Shown here: positions 7,031 through 13,015 of the stretch, one piece after another
Position numbering within the stretch: position 1 is the stretch's first letter
How the letters are laid out: each line of letters begins with the position of its first letter
NCBI GenBank assembly: GCA_039931435.1
Contig: JBDTRY010000077.1
Location: forward strand, 1 to 15,012
Direction: 5' to 3'
DNA length: 15,012 bases
Source of the DNA: JBDTRY01 sp039931435
Lineage (GTDB): Bacteria > Acidobacteriota > Thermoanaerobaculia > Gp7-AA8
The notes under the pieces: model-generated
Seen by the model: the letters and a program-made list of their open reading frames with translations, nothing else
What the model was told of the DNA's origin: nothing
The model's database searches: none
Position numbers and translations under genes: made by a program

Positions 7031-8551
7031 CTACGCCTCGGACCCCTTGTCCGCCGTCCAGCGGAGAATCGGCTGCCGGGCCGCGCGTGCTTCGTCGAGA
7101 CGTCTGACCGGTGTCGTGTGCGGAGCAGTCCGTACCAGCTCCGGCCGCTCCTCGCATTCGCGGGCGATGGCCAGCATGGCCTCGCAGAAAGCGTCCAGCT
7201 CTTCCTTCGGCTCACTTTCGGTAGGCTCGATCATCATCGCTCCGGAGACGATCAGCGGAAAATAGATCGTCGGAGGATGGAATCCGTAATCCATCAACCT
7301 CTTGGCGATGTCCAGCGTGTGCACGTCGAAGGCATTCTGGCGCTTGTCGCTGAAGACTACTTCATGCAAGGTCGGCGCTTCGTAGGGAAGGTGGTAGGCG
7401 CCGCGAAGGCGAGCACGGAGGTAGTTGGCGTTCAGTACCGCGATTTGCGCGATGCGCCGCAGCCCGTCCGCGCCCATATTGCGAATGTACGAGAGCGCCC
7501 GGACCAGAACGCCAAAGTTCCCGTTGAAAGCGCGCACTCGCCCGATCGAATGGGGACGGTCGTAATCGAGATAGAACGAGCCGTCTTCGCGCCGCTCCAC
7601 GGTCGGCGCCGGAAGGAACGGTATCAGGCTCTCGGCCACACCAACGGGACCGGCACCCGGGCCGCCACCGCCATGCGGAGTGGAGAAGGTCTTGTGAAGA
7701 TTCGAGTGAATGACATCGATGCCCATCTGACCGGGTCGGGCCACTCCCACGAACGAGTTCAGGTTGGCGCCGTCGCAGTAGAGATAGGCTCCCTTGCTGT
7801 GAAGGATGTCGGCGATGGCCTTGATCTGATCCTCAAAGATTCCCAGCGTATTCGGGACGGTGATCATCAGTGCGGCCGTGTCTTCGGTTACGGCTTTCTC
7901 CAGAACGTCCAGATCGACCGTTCCTCGGCTGTTGGACTTCAGCTCCTTGACCGTGTAGCCCGCGAAATTCGCCGAGGCGGGATTCGTACCATGTGCGGAG
8001 TCGGGGATGAGCACATGACGGCGTGCATTTCCGCTGCTGGCCAGAGCCTTGTGAATCATGAGGATGCCCGTCAGCTCCCCGTGAGCGCCGGCAACTGGCT
8101 GCAGCGTCACTCGCGGCATGCCGAAGATCTCCTTCAGGGCCTGCTCGAGCTCCCAGATCACGGAAAGGCAGCCCTGCACCTGCTCGTCGATCTGCAGCGG
8201 ATGCGAGAGAGCCAGTCCGGGAACGCGGGCGATCTCCTCGTTGATGCGCGGGTTGTGTTTCATCGTGCACGATCCCAGGGGATAAAGGCCGGCGTCGATG
8301 GAGACATTCAATTTCGAAAGCCTGGTGAAGTGCCGGATCACATCCACTTCCGAGACCTCGCACTCGTCCGCGATTTCGCTGCGCAGGAGTGATAGCGGCA
8401 GGAGCGATTCCAGCGGAACGTCCGGAACGTCGAGCGGAGGAAGCAGATACCCGCGACGCCCCGGTTTGGAGTGTTCGAAGATCAATCCTTCGCGGTGGAG
8501 GTTCTGCTGCGTTGCCGTGGGTTCTTCAGGCGGTGCTTCGATCGTGGTCAT
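7031..8551 (-). CDS. gcvPB: Glycine decarboxylase P protein, subunit 2 (506 aa)
   Basis: The PLP-binding half of the split glycine decarboxylase. With subunit 1 it decarboxylates glycine and passes the aminomethyl group to the lipoyl arm of GcvH. The PLP lysine is K287 in HSNLHKTFSTPHGGGG (282-297). Other P-protein marks are YPLGSCTMKHNP (90-101), QPVAGAHGELTG (151-162), DSAHGTNPASA (184-194) and CDGANLN (259-265). Length is normal for subunit 2. ATG 8551 overlaps the gcvPA stop as ATGA, with GGAAGG four bases before it inside gcvPA, so the two subunits are probably translated in step to form the heterotetramer. The stop is TAG at 7031-7033. The AI-2E-family gene follows after 118 bp. Confidence 0.97.
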   Translation of the reverse strand: MTTIEAPPEEPTATQQNLHREGLIFEHSKPGRRGYLLPPLDVPDVPLESLLPLSLLRSEIADECEVSEVDVIRHFTRLSKLNVSIDAGLYPLGSCTMKHNPRINEEIARVPGLALSHPLQIDEQVQGCLSVIWELEQALKEIFGMPRVTLQPVAGAHGELTGILMIHKALASSGNARRHVLIPDSAHGTNPASANFAGYTVKELKSNSRGTVDLDVLEKAVTEDTAALMITVPNTLGIFEDQIKAIADILHSKGAYLYCDGANLNSFVGVARPGQMGIDVIHSNLHKTFSTPHGGGGPGAGPVGVAESLIPFLPAPTVERREDGSFYLDYDRPHSIGRVRAFNGNFGVLVRALSYIRNMGADGLRRIAQIAVLNANYLRARLRGAYHLPYEAPTLHEVVFSDKRQNAFDVHTLDIAKRLMDYGFHPPTIYFPLIVSGAMMIEPTESEPKEELDAFCEAMLAIARECEERPELVRTAPHTTPVRRLDEARAARQPILRWTADKGSEA

Positions 8552-9927
8552 TGAGCCTTCCCGGAAACGATTTCCGCCACAGTCCCGGCGAAGTAGTCGA
8601 GCTGCTCGCGTGGATGAAGCTCGGTCACGGCAATGAGGATTTCATCCGGCCTTTCGGGAAAGAAACGGTCCAGCGCAACTCCACCGAGGATGTTGCGCGT
8701 GACCAGCCGGTTGAGCAGATCGGCGCCGCGAAGAGGCGTGCGCAGGGCGAACTCGTTGTAAGTAGGGCCGGTGAAGGCAATCGTCACGCCGTCGATTTCC
8801 TGCAGCTTCTGTTTTAGATAGGCGCTTTTCCGCAGGCTTTGCGTGGCCACTTCCCGCAGTCCCTCTTTTCCCATCAGTGACAGGTAGATGTTCGCAGCCA
8901 GAGCGATCAACGCTTCATTGGTGCAGATGTTCGAGGTGGCTTTACCGCGCCGGATGTGTTGCTCCCGGGTGGCCAGAGTGAGCACGAAGGCCCGGCGTCC
9001 GTCGACGTCGACGGTTTCACCCACCAGACGTCCCGGCATGTGACGTTTCAGCGCGTCTCGAACGGCCATGAAGCCCACGTACGGTCCGCCGTACTGCGTG
9101 GCCACGCCCCAGGCCTGACCCTCACCGACGGCGATGTCGAATCCGTGGGCGCCGGGAGGTGAAAGGACGCCCAGCGACGAGGCTTCGGTGACGACGGCGA
9201 TCTTCACCGCCTGCACGCCATCGGCGATTGTGGCAACGGCCTCGTAATCTTCGATCACGCCGAAGAAATTCGGAGACTGGACCGCAACGGCGAATGTGTC
9301 CCCGTCGCACGCAGCGCGCAAGGCATCGGCGTCGATCCGGCCATCCTCGCCGAACCCCACCTCCACGACCGTGATGCCAAGGTTCTGGATGTAAGTGTGA
9401 AGGGTATCGATGTATTGCGGGTGGATGGACCTGGCCATGACCAGTTTTTTCCGGCTCTTGCCTACGCGCTCAGCGAGCAGGACCGCTTCCACGAATGCCG
9501 TGGAGCCGTCGTAGAGGGAGGCATTGGCTACATCCAGCCCGGTGAGCATGCACTGGTGCGTCTGGTACTCGAAAATCGACTGCAGGGTCCCCTGCGAAAC
9601 CTCTGGTTGATAGGGAGTGTAGGAGGTAAGGAACTCTCCTCGGAGAAGGAGCTGATCGACGCACGCCGGCTGATAGTGCGCGTAGGAGCCTGCGCCCATG
9701 AACGAGATGTTGTCGTGAGCGGTGATGTTCCGCGCGGCTTGAGTGCGGAACCAGCGCCGCACCTCGATCTCCGACCAGGGGCGGGGCAGGTCGAGCAGTC
9801 CGTCGACTTTTACTTCCGCGGGAATAGAGTCGAAGAGCCGCTCCAGCGAGACCACTCCGACGACTTCGAGCATCTCCCGCACGTCCTGGTCGGCGTTGGC
9901 GATGAAGCGCATGGGGGTTGTGTCCAA
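8548..9927 (-). CDS. gcvPA: Glycine decarboxylase P protein, subunit 1 (459 aa)
   Basis: The non-PLP half of the split P protein, needed with GcvPB for glycine decarboxylation. Recognised by MRFIANADQDVREML near the start, HDNISFMGAGSYAHYQPACV, SYTPYQPEVSQGTLQ, EYQTHQCMLTGLDVANASLYDG, GGPYVGFMAVRD and CTNEALIALAANIYL. Two starts are possible. TTG 9927 (reading LDTTPMRFIAN) has AGGAG five bases upstream and lies just below a good promoter. ATG 9912 begins exactly at the usual family N-terminus MRFI but leaves the ribosome-binding site 20 bases away. I prefer TTG on the DNA evidence; the ATG form would be 454 aa. The frame stays open to 9981, but a start there would precede the predicted transcription start. 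The stop overlaps gcvPB. It is separated from gcvH by about 440 bp of repeats. Confidence 0.96.
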   Translation of the reverse strand: MDTTPMRFIANADQDVREMLEVVGVVSLERLFDSIPAEVKVDGLLDLPRPWSEIEVRRWFRTQAARNITAHDNISFMGAGSYAHYQPACVDQLLLRGEFLTSYTPYQPEVSQGTLQSIFEYQTHQCMLTGLDVANASLYDGSTAFVEAVLLAERVGKSRKKLVMARSIHPQYIDTLHTYIQNLGITVVEVGFGEDGRIDADALRAACDGDTFAVAVQSPNFFGVIEDYEAVATIADGVQAVKIAVVTEASSLGVLSPPGAHGFDIAVGEGQAWGVATQYGGPYVGFMAVRDALKRHMPGRLVGETVDVDGRRAFVLTLATREQHIRRGKATSNICTNEALIALAANIYLSLMGKEGLREVATQSLRKSAYLKQKLQEIDGVTIAFTGPTYNEFALRTPLRGADLLNRLVTRNILGGVALDRFFPERPDEILIAVTELHPREQLDYFAGTVAEIVSGKAQ

Positions 9928-9932
9928 GGGGT

Positions 9933-9937
9933 CTCCT
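9933..9937 (-). promoter_or_regulatory. Ribosome-binding site of gcvPA
   Basis: AGGAG on the minus strand, five bases before TTG 9927 and twenty before ATG 9912. The spacing supports the TTG as initiator of gcvPA. Confidence 0.6.
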
Positions 9938-9951
9938 GATGAAAAGACGGA

Positions 9952-9981
9952 ATGATAAGAGGGTAATAAAAAATGTCGCAA
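9952..9981 (-). promoter_or_regulatory. Sigma-70-like promoter for gcvPA-gcvPB
   Basis: On the minus strand, TTGCGA (9981-9976, four of six to TTGACA) is followed after 18 bases by TATCAT (9957-9952, five of six to TATAAT), in a locally AT-rich stretch of a GC-rich window. The start of transcription would fall near 9945, giving a leader of about 18 bases that holds just the AGGAG site. It suggests that the P subunits can be transcribed apart from gcvT-gcvH. Confidence 0.5.
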
Positions 9982-10047
9982 ATAAAGGCTACCTAAAAGA
10001 GCTATCGGAAACAGTCATAAACATCTAAGGCAACCGGGAAGGTAGAA

Positions 10048-10147
10048 CAGATCCTTCGCTCGACGCTCAGGATGACACTTCTCTCGAGGCTCAGGATGAC
10101 ACCTCTTGACGCTCAGGATGACAGCTCGCTCGAGACCTCCGATGACA
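10048..10147 (-). repeat. REP-like direct repeats, four copies
   Basis: The 13-mer GCTCAGGATGACA (minus strand TGTCATCCTGAGC) occurs exactly at 10065-10077, 10089-10101 and 10111-10123. A decayed copy (ACCTCCGATGACA) lies at 10135-10147. The steps are 24, 22 and 24 bases. The first copy is followed on the minus strand by a fuller element down to about 10048 (GAGCGAAGGATCT), matching the arms of the neighbouring stem-loop. All share the head TGTCATCC(C/T)GA with that stem-loop, so this looks like one family of small interspersed repeats of the kind common in intergenic DNA of GC-rich bacteria. No transposase is nearby. Confidence 0.75.
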
Positions 10148-10169
10148 CGCCAACCGGATTCAACGATCA

Positions 10170-10267
10170 TGTCATCCCGAACGAGCGAAGCGAGGATGGA
10201 TCTCACGCTGGCGTAGGGCAGCCCGTCCTTACACGTGCGGGAGATCCCTCGCTTCGCTTCGGGATGA
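10170..10267. repeat. Large REP-like inverted repeat, 27-bp stem
   Basis: Arm 1 is 10172-10204 and arm 2 is 10241-10267. Arm 2 equals the reverse complement of arm 1 with two 3-base pieces (ACG and GAT) removed. The stem therefore has matched blocks of 9 bp (TCATCCCGA), 11 bp (AGCGAAGCGAG) and 7 bp (GGATCTC), with two 3-base bulges on one side and a 36-base loop. Minus-strand transcripts from gcvT-gcvH would fold this just past gcvH. It may stabilise the gcvH 3' end or damp read-through. No T-run follows, so it is not a plain intrinsic terminator. Confidence 0.8.
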
Positions 10268-10370
10268 AGCGGGCGTAGTAGCCGTTTCATTTCCCAGACA
10301 CCGCGGTTCACGTCCAGTCCCCGTTCAGGATGCCATGGATCCCGATTCCCTCGCGCAATGCCGGCCTCGA

Positions 10371-10763
10371 CTACTTCGCGCTTTCGCTCTCGACGTAATC
10401 CTCGTAGTCTGCCGCATTCATCAGTTCGTTGACTTCGTCGGGCGTCGCCAGCTGGATCTTGACCATCCACCCGTCGCCGTAGGGGTCCGTGTTGATCAGT
10501 TCCGGTTTGTCAGCGAGCAGCTCGTTGATCTCCACGACCGTTCCGCCGACCGGGGCGAAGACTTCCGAGACCGCCTTCACGGACTCGATCGATCCCATCT
10601 CGTCGCCCATTTCCAGCTCGGTCCCCACCGCGGGCAATTCTACGAAGACGACGTCGCCAAGTTCCTTCTGCGCGTACTCGGTGATGCCGATCGTTCCCAC
10701 ATCCCCTTCGACGTGAATGTACTCGTGACTGGTGGCGTATCTGCTGTCTTCCGGAGTAGTCAT
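10371..10763 (-). CDS. gcvH: Glycine cleavage system H protein (130 aa)
   Basis: The lipoyl carrier that shuttles the aminomethyl group between the P, T and L proteins; cytosolic. The lipoylated lysine is K63 in GSIESVKAVSEVFAPVGG (57-74). HEYIHVEGD (13-21), GITEYAQKELGDVVFVELP (26-44), GEVVE-like GGTVVEINELL (73-83) and GDGWMVKI give the usual H-protein order. Length is normal. ATG 10763 has GAGGAG seven bases upstream, directly after the gcvT stop. The gap to gcvT is 14 bp, so the two are co-transcribed. The next genes of the pathway, gcvPA and gcvPB, come only after the 440-bp repeat spacer. Confidence 0.97.
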   Translation of the reverse strand: MTTPEDSRYATSHEYIHVEGDVGTIGITEYAQKELGDVVFVELPAVGTELEMGDEMGSIESVKAVSEVFAPVGGTVVEINELLADKPELINTDPYGDGWMVKIQLATPDEVNELMNAADYEDYVESESAK

Positions 10764-10777
10764 GGCCTGGCTCCTCG

Positions 10778-11893
10778 CTATTTCGCTCGTTTGTAGAAGG
10801 GGGTCGGAATCACGCGTGCGCGGGTCTCTTTGCCGCGGATGAGAATGTCGATTTCGGAGTTCACTGCCGTCCTGTCAGGAGGAAGATATGCGAGGCCGAT
10901 CGCTTTTTTCAACGTCGGCGAGTGGGTTCCGCTGGTCACGGCCCCGATCTCCTCCCCGCCGGCGATAATCGGGTAACCATGGCGGCCGATGCCGCGGTCC
11001 ATCATTTCGAACCCCACCAGCTTCCGGCGCGGCCCTTCCCTCTTTTCCCGTTCGAGGACGTCCCTGCCAAGAAAGTCTCCCTTGTCCAGCTTCACGATCC
11101 AGCCCAGATCCGCCTCCAGTGGCGTGGTGGTGTGGTCGATGTCGTTTCCGTAGAGGGCCATTTTTGCTTCCAGCCGGAGGGTGTCGCGCGCGCCCAGCCC
11201 GCAGGGGACGATTCCCTGCCCCTCTCCGGCGGCAAGAACCTTTCGGAAGACACGTCCGGCCTCGTCGGGAGCGACGTAAATCTCGAATCCGTCCTCGCCT
11301 GTGTAACCGGTGCGGGAAATGATCGATTCAACGCCGTCGACCTGCCCACGTGTGAAGCGGTAGTACTTGATGTCGCCGAGATCGGTGGCGGTCAACGTCT
11401 GCAGAATTTCCTCTGCCCGCGGCCCCTGAACGGCCAGTTGCGCATAGTGATCGCTGACGTTCGCAACCTCTGTATCGAACTCCGAGGCATTGGACTGGAA
11501 CCACTCGAAGTCCTTCTCTGCGTTGGAGGCATTGACCACGATCAGGTAGTCGGAATCGTTGTTGCGGTAGACGAGGATGTCGTCCACGAATCCGCCGGTG
11601 GGGTAGAGCAGCCCGTTGTACTGGCAGCGGCCGTCTTCCAGTTTCGAGATGTCGTTGCAGGTCAGCAACTGGATCAGGTCCTGCGACTGCGGACCTTGGA
11701 CGGTGATCTCCCCCATGTGGGAGACGTCGAAGAGTCCTGCCCGTTCGCGCACCGCCTGGTGCTCGTCGAGAATGCCGCTGAATTGCACCGGAAGCTCCCA
11801 GCCGCCGAAGTCCACCATCTTTCCACCGAGCTCGCGCTCGATTTCATTCAATGGCGTTTTTCTGAGGGGAGCGTTCGTTGAGCTTTCAGCCAT
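10778..11893 (-). CDS. gcvT: Glycine cleavage system T protein, aminomethyltransferase (371 aa)
   Basis: Transfers the methylene carbon from the aminomethyl-lipoyl arm of GcvH to tetrahydrofolate and releases ammonia. Key marks: MVDFGGWELPVQF (26-38), FDVSHMGEI (55-63), the folate-site aspartate pair in GGFVDDILVYR (100-110, D104/D105), VVNASN (119-124), RTGYTGEDGFEIY (194-206), GLGARDTLRLEAKMALYG (232-249) and a C-terminal TSGTHSPTLKKAIGLAYL (320-337). The length is that of bacterial GcvT. ATG 11893 has GGAGG ten bases upstream. It is first in the gcvT-gcvH pair and divergent from xerC across 125 bp. No lipoamide dehydrogenase gene is in the window. Confidence 0.97.
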   Translation of the reverse strand: MAESSTNAPLRKTPLNEIERELGGKMVDFGGWELPVQFSGILDEHQAVRERAGLFDVSHMGEITVQGPQSQDLIQLLTCNDISKLEDGRCQYNGLLYPTGGFVDDILVYRNNDSDYLIVVNASNAEKDFEWFQSNASEFDTEVANVSDHYAQLAVQGPRAEEILQTLTATDLGDIKYYRFTRGQVDGVESIISRTGYTGEDGFEIYVAPDEAGRVFRKVLAAGEGQGIVPCGLGARDTLRLEAKMALYGNDIDHTTTPLEADLGWIVKLDKGDFLGRDVLEREKREGPRRKLVGFEMMDRGIGRHGYPIIAGGEEIGAVTSGTHSPTLKKAIGLAYLPPDRTAVNSEIDILIRGKETRARVIPTPFYKRAK

Positions 11894-12018
11894 GACCGGG
11901 GGTCCTCCGAAGGGAGAGGAAACGTAACACAGGCCGTACCAACAGGGAACAGCGGTCCCGGAGGCCTCCTGTTTCGCCAGGGACGCATTGCCTGTAATCT
12001 GTTGGTGGTGGGGCGGGC
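11894..12018. promoter_or_regulatory. Divergent intergenic region gcvT / xerC
   Basis: These 125 bp must carry the starts of both gcvT-gcvH (minus) and xerC (plus). I see no good -10/-35 pair on either strand. A perfect 10-bp palindrome, GGAGGCCTCC, lies at 11960-11969, and an imperfect GGGAAC/GGTCCC hairpin lies just left of it; either could be an operator. I looked for the glycine riboswitch that often precedes gcvT and did not recognise its conserved core on the minus strand. Confidence 0.45.
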
Positions 12019-12936
12019 ATGAAGAACGAAATCGGCGATTTTCTGGATCACCTCACTCACGAGCGCAATGTCTCCATCAACACGGTCCTGGCCTACCGTA
12101 CGGACCTGGACGCCTTCCTGGACTTCCTTCTCACCGACTTTTTCGTCACCCCGCGCGAGGCACTGGACTGGAAGACTGTCGACCATCTCACCGTGCGCTC
12201 GTTTCTCGGATTTCTTGCCCGCCGGAAACTCAGCCGGGCCTCCGTGGCCCGTCATCTTTCCGCCCTGCGTTCGTTCTTCCGGTTCCTCATGCGCGAGGGT
12301 GTCGTGGAGATGAACCCGGCACGGACCGTCATCACACCAAGAAAAGAAAAGCACCTGCCGGCCGTCATGCAGGTAGCGGACATCACCATTCTCCTCGAGC
12401 AGCCCGACCTGTCGAAGACTCTGGGACGCCGCGATCGCGCTTTCCTCGAACTTCTCTACGCTTCCGGTTTACGGATCAGCGAGCTCGTAGGCATCGATCT
12501 GGATGATCTCGAGATCCGCTCGCGACTGGTGAAGGTTCGCGGCAAAGGCTCGAAGGAACGGATTGTGCCCTTTGGAACGAAGGCCGCCGACGCCATTCGC
12601 GCCTATCTGGAAGTCCGCTCCGAGCTGCTCGGCGGCGGGGAGGATGACGATGAACAGCCGCTCTTCCTCAACTATCGCGGAGCGAGAATCACAGCCCGAA
12701 GTGTGCGCCGGCTGTTCAACGGATATGTCAGGGATGCCTCGTTGCGCGCCGGAATCTCTCCCCACACCATGCGCCACTCCTTCGCTACTCACCTTCTCAA
12801 CGCCGGAGCCGACCTCCGCTCGATCCAGGAGTTGCTCGGTCACGCCTCCCTTTCCACGACCCAGAAATACACGCACCTCGGGGACTGGAAGCTGATCGAG
12901 GTCTATCGGAAGTCTCATCCTCGGGCCGGAAGCTGA
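12019..12936 (+). CDS. xerC: Tyrosine recombinase XerC (305 aa)
   Basis: Site-specific recombinase that, with XerD, resolves chromosome dimers at dif. The N-terminal SAM-like core-binding domain covers 1-108 (SINTVLAYRTDLDAFLDFL; RASVARHLSALRSFFRFL). The catalytic domain has all the active-site residues: R152 (ASGLRISEL), K176 (VRGKGSKER), H249 and R252 (SPHTMRHSFATHLL), H275 (ELLGHASLSTTQ) and the nucleophile Y284 (QKYTHL). The tail LIEVYRKSHPRA is closer to XerC than XerD as I recall them, so XerC is preferred, though XerD is not ruled out. Length is normal. ATG 12019 gives the usual N-terminus; the upstream G-rich GGTGGTGGGG is a poor ribosome-binding site. No attachment sites or mobile genes flank it, so a housekeeping role is more likely than an integrase. 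Confidence 0.92.
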   Translation: MKNEIGDFLDHLTHERNVSINTVLAYRTDLDAFLDFLLTDFFVTPREALDWKTVDHLTVRSFLGFLARRKLSRASVARHLSALRSFFRFLMREGVVEMNPARTVITPRKEKHLPAVMQVADITILLEQPDLSKTLGRRDRAFLELLYASGLRISELVGIDLDDLEIRSRLVKVRGKGSKERIVPFGTKAADAIRAYLEVRSELLGGGEDDDEQPLFLNYRGARITARSVRRLFNGYVRDASLRAGISPHTMRHSFATHLLNAGADLRSIQELLGHASLSTTQKYTHLGDWKLIEVYRKSHPRAGS

Positions 12937-12979
12937 AAGCCGGGAATCGAACCGCAGAGTCCGCCCGCTCGCCGCTCTT

Positions 12980-13008
12980 TTGAATTTTCGCTGCCCGTTT
13001 GTCATTTA
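12980..13008 (+). promoter_or_regulatory. Weak promoter candidate for the DUF255 gene
   Basis: TTGAAT (12980-12985), 17 bases, then CATTTA (13003-13008). The -35 matches well, the -10 poorly. Transcription would start near the ATG at 13016, which has no ribosome-binding site, so the mRNA might be leaderless. Confidence 0.2.
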
Positions 13009-13015
13009 ACGAACC

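Larger units (their letters stand above)
9982..10370. other. Non-coding spacer between gcvH and gcvPA
   Basis: This stretch has no credible gene. From 9982 to about 10045 it is AT-rich and serves as upstream promoter sequence. From about 10048 to 10267 it holds REP-like repeats and a large stem-loop, listed separately. From 10268 to 10370 I see only a weak repeat remnant near 10327-10345 (CAGGATGCCATGGATCC). Short open frames across it translate into repeat-derived words such as CHPERRAKDL and VIPNERSED and are not genes. Confidence 0.7.

Noticed and set aside
6899..8392. 497-codon plus-strand frame opposite gcvPB
   Set aside because: Antisense shadow of gcvPB; the sequence is low in structure and matches no family.
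10061..10147. Possible CRISPR array
   Set aside because: Repeats are only 13 bases with 9-11-base gaps, the gaps themselves resemble one another, and there are no cas genes.
10072..10278. Plus-strand frame of 68 codons in the gcvH-gcvPA spacer
   Set aside because: Made wholly of repeat sequence (VIPNERSED, GDPSLRFGM); no ribosome-binding site and no family resemblance.
10015..10470. Open frame of 151 codons on the minus strand spanning the repeats and the end of gcvH
   Set aside because: It reads through REP-like repeats, giving CHPERRAKDL-type words known from spurious ORFs, and overlaps gcvH in another frame.
12019..12936. Tyrosine recombinase as sign of an integrated element
   Set aside because: Length and motifs fit housekeeping XerC, and neighbours are metabolic genes with no tRNA, attachment repeats or phage genes.
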